A stretch of DNA of 64,000 nt from Seriola aureovittata (GCF_021018895.1 NC_079386.1:19839676-19903675), one strand, 5' to 3'; numbered from the stretch's first letter, positions 47,220 through 59,147 are shown. Numbers and translations: made by a program. The notes: generated by a model not told the origin, from the letters alone.

Positions 47220-50200
47220 GGATTTAGAAACAGTAGAACAGAGGAACCATTCATGCTCCGTTGTCACCAGGACGTCTGGCGACTGTATGTTGTTGTTCAG
47301 TATTGAACAGTGGACACCACGCGTCTCTTGTCGACCTCAGTCTCCACATCACACTGCGTTGGTTTTATACTGGACCCTGATTGGCTCCAGACCACTGGGG
47401 GGGGGGGTTACTGGGTCTACTGCTTCCTCCACTCAGACCAGTTTCAGGTCACATCTTGTTTATCCACAGTCAAAGAAAATATTAACCATTGGTGTGAAGT
47501 TTAGAGTTATGGCTAAAAAGTGTTTTGTGAGGCACCGTGACCTTTGACCTTTGACCACCAAACTCTAATCACTTAGCCTTTGAGTCAACGTGAATGTTTT
47601 TACCAAATAAGAAGAAGAAATTCCGTCAAGGTGTCACTGAGGTACCATGTCCATAAAAATGAGACGGACGAGCAACACAAAAACAAAATGGCTGCCGCTA
47701 TGACTGTCGCCGGGTGGAGGAATAAAAGGGGGGGGGGGGCTCTTTAAAAGTTGACCACAGTTTGAGAACAACCTCAGTAGATGAAACCATACAAGACTTT
47801 TAACCTTTGACCTTTCACTGTGAATCAACTGTTGACATGGAAACATTCTCAGTTGAGTCCAGCAGTGTTTCAGCTCAGGTGTTTCCTCTGTGATGTAGGA
47901 AGGTGGCGGACGACTCAGTGAACAGTCACATGTTGGAGCAGTGAAACACTGAAGCTCTGTCTGTGAGTGGGCCGAAGCAGAATGTCCCTGCCGCATTCCT
48001 ATTGGCTGGGACAGTGAGTGGGCAGGAGCTGGAATGAGACAGCAGCCAATCAGAGAGCAGGGAGTGAATGCGCGTGTGTGGGAGAGAGAGAGAGAGGTTG
48101 GGTCTATATGAAAACCTGATGTCTCTCACCCGTTTACAGAAAACACTGAGTTTTAGTTGGAAGTCAACATCTGGACGTCCTGAGACGGCTGCTTCTGATT
48201 GGACGAGGTCTCAGGACCTGTGAGGTCAAAAAGAGCTCACTTTCTGTTAACGAAGGACTGTAGACAATAATGGGACAACGAAAAGTGTGGACATTAACGA
48301 GGGACATCAGAGCTTGATGAGGAACAGGAGACTAACGAGAAATCAAAGAGTCAAAGAGTTCTTCAGAGGGACAGAGAACTTTAATAAGGAACATTAGACC
48401 TTAATGAGAGACGGGACGTTAACGAGGTCAGAGGACAGAAGAACTTCAGTGAGCTTTAATGAGAGACATCAAACATGATCATGGATCAAAGAGTCTGGTT
48501 CTTCAGTGGGACACAGAAGTCTGATGAGAGACTTGAGACCTTAATGAGAGACAAGGGATGTTAATGAGGACCTGAAAACGAGACAACGAAGAATCGAAGA
48601 ATCTGCACCTGAATGAGGGACATGACTCGTCTTTGATTGGACAGCCTTTGAATTACTCCCTGATTGGATGATCTGAATTGTGATCGGTCGGCATGTTGTT
48701 GCAGTCTGTGGCTGAGCTCTGATTGGATGTTAATGTCTGACGGTGGGCTGTGAGGCTTGGAGATGTTTGGTAGTGTAAAGAAAATGATTTCGGAGCGACA
48801 GCAGCTGTCTTCTCCATTCTCTGACCCCGCCCCCCATCCTCGCCCTCAGCGGCGTCCTCTGTCGACCCCGCCCCTCCCTCTCAGGACTATGCAGCTTTTT
48901 GCAAAGCAACCAGAGACAGCTGTTGTGTTTCGGGATCATAGAAAGGTCAGAGGTCACGGATCAGGTGTCAGGGACTCATGGCCAAGCACCAGGCCAACCC
49001 CACCCTCCAGGACTTGGCCAATCACTGAGGTCCAGGCCAGAAGCAGCAAGCAATCACGACCTCAGATGACCCCATCGGCCCCGTCTCTTCCCCAGCCCCC
49101 ATCCCAAAATCACCTGCTGACCGCCGGTCCTCACCCTCATTGGTCAGTTCCTGTTAGAACTCTGCCGAGTGGGCGGGGCTCTGAGGCCACCATGATGTCA
49201 CTGCTGCTGTTCTGTCACAGGTAACCAAGGCACGAAAATAGAGGGGGCAGGACCTCCGTTCCAGGTGAACTCACAGTCACCTGGAGATACAGATGTCGAC
49301 ACATCTTAGAAAACAGCTTATTGATCAGCAGCTGAAATTATTAATAAAGTATTGACTAACGAGCCATTGACATTTCACACAGGATTTGTGTTGTTGCTTG
49401 TGATTTGAGCTGTGGCTTTTGTATTTGTGTTGATGCTTTTGTATTTGTGTTGATGCCTTTGTATTTATGCTTTGACTTTTGTATTTGTGTTGTGGCTTTT
49501 GTATTTGTGTTGAACCGTCTGGGCCACCATAGGTTTTAGTGAACCAGATCATTTAGTAATGGCAGCTCATGTTGTATCACTCATGGTTTTTATAATTCAG
49601 TGTACAGTTAGTGTAATTACACTAAACAATGATCATTTCAAGAAAACCGTGATCTTACATTATATTAAGTATCAAATCTATTACACCTGTGTACTGAACG
49701 TTTTACTACCCCACCTGTCTGTCGCTCACCTGTCTTGTCTCTCTGTCTCTACAGTACCTCCAGTAACAGTCTGGTCGCCATTGATAACAAAATCGAGCAG
49801 GCCATGGTAAGTTTGATTTCTACTACTAACTGTTTAACGTCCAGAAACTGAAACACAAAAATGAATTATCATTAATTTATTCTAATCATGTGATGTGATT
49901 TATTAGTCCCTGTTCTTCGTCTTCTTCTGGCTTTTGAAAGTTTTTATTGGTGTTTTATTGATCATTGATCAGTTTGTTTGAATCCTCCTCTGACTGTGAG
50001 TCAAGGTGGTGTGATGGCGCCGTGTGATGGCGCCATCTGCTGGCTGAGGAAACACACTGATCTGTGTATATATGTGTATGTGTGTGTGTGTGCGTGTGTC
50101 TTTGTGTCTGTGTGTGTGTGCATGTGTGTGCGTGTCTGTGCGTGTCTGTATGTGTGTGTGTGTGCGTGTGTCTTTGTGTCTGTGTGTGTGTGCATGTGTG

Positions 50201-50401
50201 TGCGTGTCTATGCGTGTCTGTGTGTGTGTGTGTCTGTGTGTGTGTGTGTAGGACCTGGTAAAGAGTCACCTGATGCTGGCGGTCAGAGAGGAGGTGGAGC
50301 TTCTGAGGGAACAAATCAGAGAACTGCAGGAGAAAAACCAACAACTGGAGAGAGAGAACCACATCCTGAGAACACTGACGCACAACAAGCACACAACATA
50401 A
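45057..50401 (+). CDS. tsc22d4: TSC22 domain family protein, TSC22D4-like
   Basis: A leucine-zipper regulator; TSC22D proteins dimerise through the TSC box plus zipper and act in transcriptional and volume-stress signalling. Phase-consistent exons: 45057-45713, 46274-46407, 49755-49806 and 50252-50401 (stop TAA at 50399). The start [18 protein letters not shown] is the TSC22D4 N-terminal motif. A second conserved block, SSRFRVVRL then GRWTCVD, follows at about residues 79-105. The last two exons encode the TSC box ([20 protein letters not shown]) and the zipper ([20 protein letters not shown]). The family normally continues with a tail starting ASPEQL after the zipper; here it ends [11 protein letters not shown] because the coding end merges into a tandem array. 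The GT-rich run before the ATG and a TG tract before the last acceptor are unusual. An alternative first exon is possible at 48763-49220. Confidence 0.85.
45860..46272. repeat. CTGT/CTCT-rich minisatellite forming a 3' splice-site tract
   Basis: About 410 bp of tctctgtctgtct units with an internal block of about 118 bp repeated. It ends at the acceptor of tsc22d4 exon 2 (CAG at 46271-46273). Long Leu/Ser/Val frames here are artefacts. Confidence 0.95.
46637..46812. repeat. (CTCTGT)n-type repeat in tsc22d4 intron
   Basis: Hexanucleotide-like ctctgtctctgt repeats with variants. Confidence 0.9.
46994..47219. repeat. (GT)n with GG and TT interruptions
   Basis: About 225 bp of GT repeats in tsc22d4 intron 2, very like the tract at 44933-45053. 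Confidence 0.95.
48150..48625. repeat. Degenerate tandem words around TTAATGAGAGACATC
   Basis: Repeated but irregular taatgagagac, acgaggacat and caaagagtc words. It looks like an old, decayed tandem array. Confidence 0.5.
48763..49220 (+). CDS. Candidate alternative first exon of a short tsc22d4 isoform
   Basis: Open frame of 152 codons plus two bases, starting [20 protein letters not shown] and running through Pro/Ser/Arg-rich sequence to MMSLLLFCH. It ends at a good donor (CACAG then GTAACC). The leftover AG is exactly the phase needed by the TSC-box exon at 49755 (AG+T), as also supplied by exon 46274-46407. TSC22D genes commonly have short isoforms with an alternative first exon just upstream of the TSC box. 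The sequence itself matches no isoform I remember. Confidence 0.35.
49384..49520. repeat. Tandem repeat, TTGTATTTGTGTTGTGGCTT
   Basis: Six or so imperfect units of about 24 bp in the last part of tsc22d4 intron 2. Confidence 0.85.
50070..50250. repeat. (TG)n-rich tract ending at the last tsc22d4 acceptor
   Basis: TGTGTG with TGCGTG and TCTGTG interruptions and an internal duplication of about 83 bp. The final TG run leads straight into TAG at 50249-50251, the acceptor of the last exon. Confidence 0.9.
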
Positions 50402-51243
50402 CACACAACATAACACACAACAAACACGCAACAAACACACAACAAACACACAACATAACACACAACATAACAGCCAACAAACACACAACATAGCAGCCAA
50501 CAAACACACAACATAACACACAACATAACACATAACACACAGCAAACACACAACACACAACAAACACACAACAAACACACAACAAACACATAACACACCA
50601 CAAACACACAACACACACAAACACACAACAAACACACAACAAACACACAACACACAACAAACACACAACAAACACACAACAAACACACAACATAACACAC
50701 AACATAACACATAACACAACAAACACACAACAAACACACAACAAACAACACAACAAAACACAACATAACACATAACACACAACAAACACACACAAAAACA
50801 CAACAACAAACACACAACATAACACACAACATAACACATAACACACAACAAACACACAACAAACACACAACAAACACACAACAAACACACAACATAACAC
50901 ATAACACACAACAAACACACAACACACAACAAACACACAACAAACACACAACAAACACACACAACACACAACAAACACACAACAAACACACAACACACAA
51001 CAAACACACAACAAACACACAACAAACACACAACATAACACACAACATAACACATAACACACAACAAACACACAACAAACACACAACAAACACACAACAA
51101 ACACACAACATAACACATAACACACAACAAACACACAACAAACACACAACAAACACACAACAAACACACAACATAACACATAACACACAACAAACACATA
51201 ACACACAACAAACACACAACAAACACATAACACACAACAAATA
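50385..51243. repeat. ACAAACACACAAC minisatellite overlapping the tsc22d4 stop codon
   Basis: About 860 bp of acaaacacac, acataacac and ataacacacaac units. The first units lie within the final codons (H-N-K-H-T-T), and the stop TAA belongs to an acaTAAcac unit. Minus-strand Cys/Val frames of 300-426 codons are artefacts. Confidence 0.95.
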
Positions 51244-51546
51244 CACTTGTCCTCTGAGACTTGGATCAGACTGAGGTTCCTGTGGTATCTGGACCCAGAA
51301 CAGAACCAGTACTGTCCACAGAGGCTGGACCAGGTTCAGGTCGGTGGCAGGTGTCTAACTGAGGTGCGCTCGTCTTCTGTACCTGAGCGTCCAGGTGATA
51401 AACCCCCCCACAGACCACTGCCCCCTAACAGGCTGATAATCGACTAATGAGGACCCTTGTAACCATGACAACAAGAATCCATAGTTGGTTTGATTTGTTC
51501 TGTGTGATGAAGATGATGATGCATGTGATGATGAAGAGTAGAGTAT

Positions 51547-51552
51547 AATAAA
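51547..51552 (+). terminator. Candidate poly(A) signal of tsc22d4
   Basis: AATAAA about 300 bp beyond the end of the 3' minisatellite. Confidence 0.4.
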
Positions 51553-51602
51553 TTAATCATGTCTAACTGAAGAACAGACGGATGGTGTTTGTTTGGGTTG
51601 CA

Positions 51603-51808
51603 CTGATGATGATGATGATGATGATGATGAAGATGATAGTGATCATGATGATGGTGATGATGAAGATGGTGATGATGGTGATGAAGATGATGATGATGGT
51701 GATGAAGATGGTGATGATGATGATGAAGATGGTGATGATGATGATGGTGATGAAGAAGGTCATGATGATGATGAAGGTTATGAAGAAGATGATGATGATG
51801 AAGATGAC
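51603..51808. repeat. (GAT)n / GATGAAGATG trinucleotide array
   Basis: About 205 bp of gatgatgat with gaagat and ggtgat variants; Asp/Glu and Met/Val frames here are artefacts. Confidence 0.95.
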
Positions 51809-51809
51809 A

Positions 51810-53990
51810 CGTCACTCAAACAGGAGGAAGTACTTTATTTGTTGGGGACTATTTTCAGCAGCAGATTAATCCACGTTTGGTGCTCTGGTGATTTAGTGGC
51901 AGCAGGACAGTGTGTGTTCATAGTGACAGTGGCCCTATGCATGCTAGAAGACGCAGTGCATGCTGGGAAACATCGTTTGGAGAGATCAGCAGGATAAAGA
52001 TGGAGAGAAAATAAAAACAAAAACACGAGAGGAATCACTTTAATCCTTAATCCATCAAACCCTGCTGCCTCCACACACTCACGCACGAACACACACAGAC
52101 ACTCACGCACACACACTCACACGCACGAACGCACACACTCACACACACACTCACACACACACACTCACACACTGGTGGTAAACAAAGAGAATGTGAAAAA
52201 CAAAAGCAGGATTAAGATGAACTGTGTCACCGTGTGGTATTAGCATGTATTCTGAATCCTGCTCTCTGATTGGCTGGCAGACTTTAAACTACAGGTAACC
52301 ATAGAAGAACCACGACAAGAAACAGGACCAGAGCCAGGACCATGACCAGAACCAGAACCAGAACCCAGGAACCTGTTTTAGGACGGTGGAGCAGATCAGG
52401 GATGATAATGGACTCTCAGGTGTTTTGGTTGGTTACCTGTGTAACAGTGAGCTGTGCACCTTGATGATGTCATCATCAGTATGTTTGAGTGTACCTGTCC
52501 TTTAACCTGCAGCTGGTCTGACAGAGATAGTGTGTGTGAGCAGACGTCTCACTCTGAGGTCAGAACGATGTCGGTGTGGTGTTACTGAAACTGACTTGGC
52601 CATGGTAACGGCGACAGCATGATGTTCTAATAGCGTTGATGAGCGGTTCTACTCTGCCTCAGAATGACCTAAACCTGACCAATCCAACCAGCCAAGGCAA
52701 CAATCAAAAACCAATCAGAGGCAATGTGGGGCAGGTCCTTCCAACTCTAAGGTAGGGTTTGTAAGTTTACATCTGGCTGCTGAAGCATTGATAGCTAATG
52801 GAAGGAAAAAATCACAACAGAGGAAAAGCGTATTGCATGTATTAGATTTTTGTTTTGGCAAACCACCAGTTAAAGAGAACACAGATTACGTCCAGCCTTC
52901 CCAGGAGAGCAGCTCCACATCGTTTTCGGTTGGTTGTAACTTTCCCTCAAAGACTGTCGCCACCAGAGTATCCGCTTTAGAACCGCTACCACCAAGGAGC
53001 TAGCTGCTAACAGGTGTCAAGCTAGTGCTGAAATGGTGGCATTTGAGGAGCCTCTCTGAGTTCTGTTTACAGAAGCTTAAAAACTCATAGATGTCTATAC
53101 CTGTCCCTCTCCATGACCTCACCTGAGCGGACCTCTTCCACAGTACACCATGTGAAAACATGGCTACAACACCATGACCCAGAAGAGACTGACTTACCTC
53201 TCCCTGATACATGTCCATTCTGACATGTTGAACTTATTGGACATCCACGCCCCGGTTGAAAGACTTTCTACAACACCTGAGCGCAAGACCACAACGGATT
53301 ATTCCAACTACTGGAGCACCTGTCCTGCAGCTCAAGGTGAAATGTTTGGTTTAAGATGCTGTCGAGCAGTTTAATATTCAGCTGTCAATTACTTTTAACA
53401 TCACAGGGATTTACCTTCATTCAAATAATGCGTATTTGGATATTGTCTTGTGTGCTTTGTGCAATGGGCTTTTGGACCTGTGTATTACAATGTTACAGCA
53501 TTACTCAGTCTGTGTCATAGACATGTCTGTTGTTACTGCTGCTGCTGTTTTGCATGTGTTGCAGTATTGTTGTAGACCTCTGTTGTATCATGGGTTGTGG
53601 TAAAATGCTCCTCCCTCTACAGCACCGCCAACTTAAATCATCAAGTATTTGTACACAGACTATCACTACCTTTAACTGTATAATAAAGTATTTGTATACA
53701 GAGTATCACTACCTTAGTAGTACAGCTACATGAACTACTGCAGTACAACGTGAATCTGATGTATTATTATGACAAACCGCGGGAAATTCTCAGGAACCTC
53801 AGAAACCGAAGCAGAGTGAGACCTCCTATCTGTGCCGCTCTCGGTGTGAGGCTGCTGGCCCTTTAAGAGAGGAAGAGGACAGGAAGAGCCGACACCTAAC
53901 CCCCTCCTCCCTTTTCACTCCCCCGACACCCCCCCCCCACCCCCACACCCCCCCACCCCCTCCTCCAGCACATTGTTCTGTGGCTCCCGG
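51810..53990. other. Intergenic sequence between tsc22d4 and pik3ca
   Basis: Contains an ACTCACGCACG/CACA-rich patch (52070-52170), a TE remnant (53150-53370) and no supported exon. The end, 53870-53970, is C-rich and promoter-like. Confidence 0.5.
53150..53370 (+). mobile_element. Possible hAT-type transposase C-terminal remnant
   Basis: The frame TQKRLTYLSLIHVHSDMLNL followed by PVERLSTTPERKT resembles the C-terminal end of zinc-finger hAT transposases (RLxxLxLxHIHxD). It is short, lacks the catalytic core and is called tentatively. Neighbouring sequence from 52760 may belong to the same element. Confidence 0.4.
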
Positions 53991-54212
53991 TGAGAAACGG
54001 CTTCTCTCCCGCTGCTGCAGCTGCGGATACCGGCTACAGGAACCGACAGACCGGCGGTCAGTCAGTCAGACAGACAGACAGACAGACAGACTAGTCTCCC
54101 GTTAGCAGTGACGGTTTATTTGGGACTGTGTCTCTTTGTGTCGAACAGAAACATTGAGGGGCGGTGACTGATGGATCCATATACGTGACCGGAGACAAAG
54201 ACGCTCGAGGAC

Positions 54213-54261
<49 letters not shown>

Positions 54262-54329
54262 GAGAAAGAGAGACAAACCGACGCTATGACTGGAGGCAGG
54301 CGCAGCTGGACCGGCAGCCTCGAACTCAG
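53990..54329 (+). other. pik3ca non-coding first exon with uORF start
   Basis: A GC-rich region ends in a good donor (GAACTCAG then GTGAGT at 54330). It carries a CAGA tetranucleotide run. An ATG at 54286 opens a 15-codon frame that crosses the exon 1-exon 2 junction (AG+A, then TAG), ending at 56611, 39 nt before the main start at 56651. The 5' limit is inferred. Confidence 0.55.
54065..54262. repeat. (CAGA)n repeats in pik3ca first exon
   Basis: Two blocks, 54065-54092 and 54222-54262, of GACA tetranucleotides. Confidence 0.9.
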
Positions 54330-55467
54330 GTGAGTGACACTGACAGAACAAAGAGTCTCTGTGATGCTCTCGCTGCCGTTGTCATGGCAACCATATTTTA
54401 GTCTGAGGTCATGAAGAGAGGGGACAAGAAGAGGAGACAGGATTAGGAAGAGATGAGGAGATGAGAGGAGACAAGGAGAGGAGAAGGATAAACTGCCTAT
54501 AAAGGTTCAGTCTGTAAATTCCTGTTTATAAAGTTAAATGATTGTTGTATTGATCAGTTAATATTCAGTTAATTAATAATAATCTATACAGTACAGTTTA
54601 CAGTGGTGAGTCAAGTACTCAGATCTGGTTGTAGTAAAAGTACTGCATTACTACAGTGTATCTGAATATATGAATGAAGTACAGTACTGCAGTACAATAA
54701 ATACTTTGATAATTCTCTGTACTACACGTGTTTAACAGCTACGTCCTTATCATATTAAACAGTCAGTCATCAGTCAGTCAATCAGTCAGTCAGTCAATCA
54801 GTCAGTCAATCAGTCACTCAGACAGTCAGACAGTCAATCAATCATCATTGGCTTGGCATGGCTGCACTCTGCTCAGGACACCATTGTTGTTTAAAATGTC
54901 TTCTAACCTTAAAGACACATCTCTTATTTTGTTGATAAACCTTAATTTGAACTTTCATCTTTTATTTTCTGTCTGTTCAACGTGACGTTAATCCAGCTTC
55001 AACATGACCGACTGCTCCTTTAAATCAGCAGGTCAACAGGAAAATAAGTCTGAAGGAAACCCCCCCATTACACAGGAAACACACAGCACTATGTTACTGT
55101 GTGTGTGTGTGTTTGAGAGAGAGTGTGCGTCTTTCTTTGTTTGACGCTTCATTGAAAAAACACAAAGACAATATGAGACATGAACGATGTGAAGAGATTT
55201 AAACAGAAACAAAAACATGAAAAGTACAAAACTAACAAATCAACATTTTGTCGAATGATCCTGAATTTCACGTCATAAAGTCACATGATCATTTGACGTG
55301 TTGCAGCATTTCACACGTGATTAACTGTGACATGTTTACATGTTTAGAAAACAACATGTTGTTACATATGAAGTTCACATGTGCTGAAATGTGTCTCACA
55401 GTCACATCATGAGACAGACATGAAACAGAAATTAAAATGTTATATTTCACATGTGAAATTAAAAAGC

Positions 55468-55570
55468 TTTATTTTGAAACTCTGGGGTTGTAGTGTGGCT
55501 GGACAGAAGAGAGACATTTGAAAACGATGATGTAGACTCTCCTGATCACCCCCTGATTGATCTTATCAGT
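55468..55570. mobile_element. Fragment of the MITE family seen at 23851-24250
   Basis: Shares the ordered words attttgaaa, gggttgtag, ggacagaa, aaaacgatgatgt and ctctcctgatc with the element near 23.9 kb. Confidence 0.5.
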
Positions 55571-56545
55571 CCAGAAGAGTTAAACAGGGCTAGAAGAGTT
55601 AAACTGGACTGGAAAGGTAAACGGGACTAGATGAGTTAAACAGACCAGAAGAGTTAAACTGGACTGGAAAGGTAAACGGGGCTAGAGGAGTTAAGCTGGA
55701 CTAGATGAGTTAAACGGGACTAGATGAGTTAAACAGACCAGAAGAGTTAAACTGGACTGGAAAGGTAAACGGGACTAGATGAGTTAAACAGACAAGAAGA
55801 GTTAAACTGGACTGGAAAGGTAAACGGGACTAGAAGAGTTAAACGGGACTAGAAGAGTTAAACGGGGCTAGAAGAGTTAAACGGGACCAGAAGAGTTAAA
55901 CTGGACTGGAAAGGTAAACGGGACTAAAAGAGTTAAGCTGGACTAGATGAGTTAAACGGGGCTAGAAGAGTTAAACAGACCAGAAGAGTTAAACTGGACT
56001 GGAAAGGTAAACGGGACTAGAAGAGTTAAACGGGGCTAGAAGAGTTAAACGGGGCTAGAAGAGTTAAACGGGACTAGAAGAGTTAAACGGGACTAGAAGA
56101 GTTAAACAGACCAGAAGAGTTAAACTGGACTGGAAAGGTAAACGGGACTAAAAGAGTTAAGCTGGACTAGATGAGTTAAACGGGGCTAGAAGAGTTAAAC
56201 AGACCAGAAGAGTTAAACTGGACTGGAAAGGTAAACGGGACTAAAAGAGTTAAGCTGGACTAGATGAGTTAAACGGGGCTAGAAGAGTTAAACAGACCAG
56301 AAGAGTTAAACTGGACTGGAAAGGTAAACGGGACTAGAAGAGTTAAACGGGACTAAAAGAGTTAAGCTGGACTAGATGAGTTAAACGGGGCTAGAAGAGT
56401 TAAACAGACCAGAAGAGTTAAACTGGACTGGAAAGGTAAACGGGACTAGAAGAGTTAAACGGGACTAAAAGAGTTAAGCTGGACTAGATGAGTTAAACGG
56501 GGCTAGAAGAGTTAAACAGAAACAGAAGAGTTAAACAGGAGTTGG
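55566..56545. repeat. Minisatellite, AGAAGAGTTAAACTGGACTGG units, pik3ca intron 1
   Basis: About 980 bp of 18-22 bp half-units (agaagagttaaacgggacta, aaaggtaaacgggactaga) arranged in higher-order blocks of roughly 110 bp. Confidence 0.95.
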
Positions 56546-56650
56546 GAGCCAATCAGGGTTAAAGAGGACCTGTGTGGTTTCACCCGTCTGTCTGTCTACC
56601 TGTCCAGATAGCCCAGTGCTGAGGTGAGACAGCTTGTCATTGGTGTTGCC

Positions 56651-58811
56651 ATGGCACCAAGGCCATCGTCAGGGGAACTATGGGGACTCCACCTGATGCC
56701 CCCCCGCATCCTGGTGGACTGCTGCCTACCTAATGGTATGACACTGTTTCTAGTCTGGTCTGGTCTAGTCCGGTTCAGTCCGGTCCATACTAGTCTGGTC
56801 TGGTCCAGTCTGGTCCTGGCTGGTCTGGTCTGGACAGCTCCGGTCTGGTCTCTGATGGTGTCCTGCTGTGTTCTAGGGATGATGGTCAGTCTCGAGTGTC
56901 TCAGAGAAACTCCGCTCATTAGCATCAAGCAGCAGCTGTTCACGGAGGCGAGGAAGTACCCGCTGTACCACCTGCTGCAGGTACACTCAGTATGACCTTT
57001 GACCCACCTCCTCCATGATGAACAGTGATAAATCTCTGCTCTGTGATTGGCCAGGAGGAGTCGTGTTACATCTTTGTGGGTGTAACCCAGGAAGCAGAGA
57101 GGGAAGAGTTTTACGACGAGACAAGGCGGCTGTGCGACCTCCGACTGTTTCACCCGATACTGAAGGTTATTGAGCCGCTGGGCAACCGGGAGGAGAAGAT
57201 CCTGAACCGAGAGATAGGTAGGACACACCTCACCGGATGTCACCTGTCATCACCTGTCATAACGTTTCATCAGTCAGCTCATTGGTCAGTCACCTCCTCA
57301 TCCACCATCAGATGATACTCCAAGATGTGGTGGCCTGCTGTGGTTCTAACAGGAACTCTAAAGTCATTAGTTCCTCATTTAGTGTATGATTAAGAGGGAA
57401 CAGATGCTGCAGCTGGAAGGTAACACATGTAACATTTCCTCATGTGACTCTTTCATCCTCAGAGACTCAGTGAGGGTCATCAGTGCAGCTTCAGACCGTG
57501 GTGTCAGGACCGACATGTGTTTGATGAGTGAAGGAGATCACGTGAAGTCAGAGCTGGTCAGACGTGTCAGGGTGTTAGAGGGTCAGAGAGGAGGTTCTCT
57601 CTGAAGAGACGTCAACAGGTTCTGATAGAACCTGAGGTCTCTGGTCAGACCCAGAAGTCTCTCTGAAGCAGCTTCAGAGACTGAACCTGACTCAAGGGGT
57701 CGTGGTTGACAGCGGAGGTCGACGAGCAGCAGAGTGACAGGTGATCACAGACCATCAGTCAGGGTCTCACTATGTGAAGGGAGTTGATGTTTCTGATGTT
57801 GTTTCGAACAAAGACACAAAAACCACGAGGTGAGCTGCTCATCAAACATGACACTGAGGCTGTGTCTGACATCACTCCCTCTGTAGTCACTACACAGTGA
57901 GTTCTCCTCTTGTAGTGCAGTCTGAATGTACAGTGATAAATATTATACTCTATAGAGTGGACTCATAGTATCCCACAATGCACTATGAAAAGTAGTGTAC
58001 AACTGATGGGTTGTGTCTTAAATCCCTCCCACCCTCCTCCCTCCTCTTTCCTCCCTACTCCCTCCTCCAGGGAGTTCAGTGTAGAGCTCATTGGTAAAAA
58101 CACTTTCAGATTCTCAGGTCATTTTCTCTTTCTTTCAGCATGAATACAATGCATGATGGGATATATTGTTTGGTTGGAACTTTTCATAATGCATTGTGGG
58201 ATACTATGAGTCCACTATATAGGGTATAATAATTCTCACTGTACATTCAGACAGCACTGCAACATGGAGAACTCACTATATAGTGACTATAGAGAGAGTA
58301 GTGAGGGTTTTCAGACACAGCGATGGTCACTAACCAAACAATATAGACCATCATGCATTGCACTTGCTCTGAAAGACAGAAAACTCCCTGGATAGTGAGG
58401 AGGGAGGAGACCCTGGTCGCGTGAGAGATGAGAGTATTTTGATTCTGACAGGACTAATATGGAGGGCTGACCAGAAGAACTGTTTGGTTTGAAAACCGTC
58501 TTGTTCAGGAGCCGACTGTGATGACAGGCCCAGACAGGGTCCGTCCAGCTCGGGTCCCAATGCGGGGCTAAGAGGATTGAAGGGATCCAGGTCCGGACTG
58601 GTTCTCAGGCTGTGGTTTGGGTTTGTCTGGACCCATCAGGACCAAAGAGGAGTACTGTAGCTCCAGAGGACAGGCCACCTACATCCAACACCTCCTCACT
58701 GATTATCACCCTGAGGAGCTCATCACTCACCAAACTCCATCTCCCAGAGTCGTTGCCCCCCCCCCCCACCCACACACACACACACACACACTCACACACT
58801 CACACACACAC

Positions 58812-58845
<34 letters not shown>

Positions 58846-58875
58846 ACACACTCACACACACACACACACACACAC

Positions 58876-58936
<61 letters not shown>

Positions 58937-59009
58937 ACACACACACACACACACACTCACACACACACTCACACACACACACACACACGCTCACACACAC
59001 ACACACACG

Positions 59010-59052
<43 letters not shown>

Positions 59053-59059
59053 ACACACA

Positions 59060-59122
<63 letters not shown>

Positions 59123-59147
59123 ACACACTCACACGCACACACACACG

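Noticed and set aside
49955..51246. Minus-strand open frames of 305-426 codons rich in Cys, Val and Leu
   Set aside because: They are the reverse complement of the ACAAACACAC minisatellite and the TG tract. All three frames are open and the peptide is periodic, so composition explains them.
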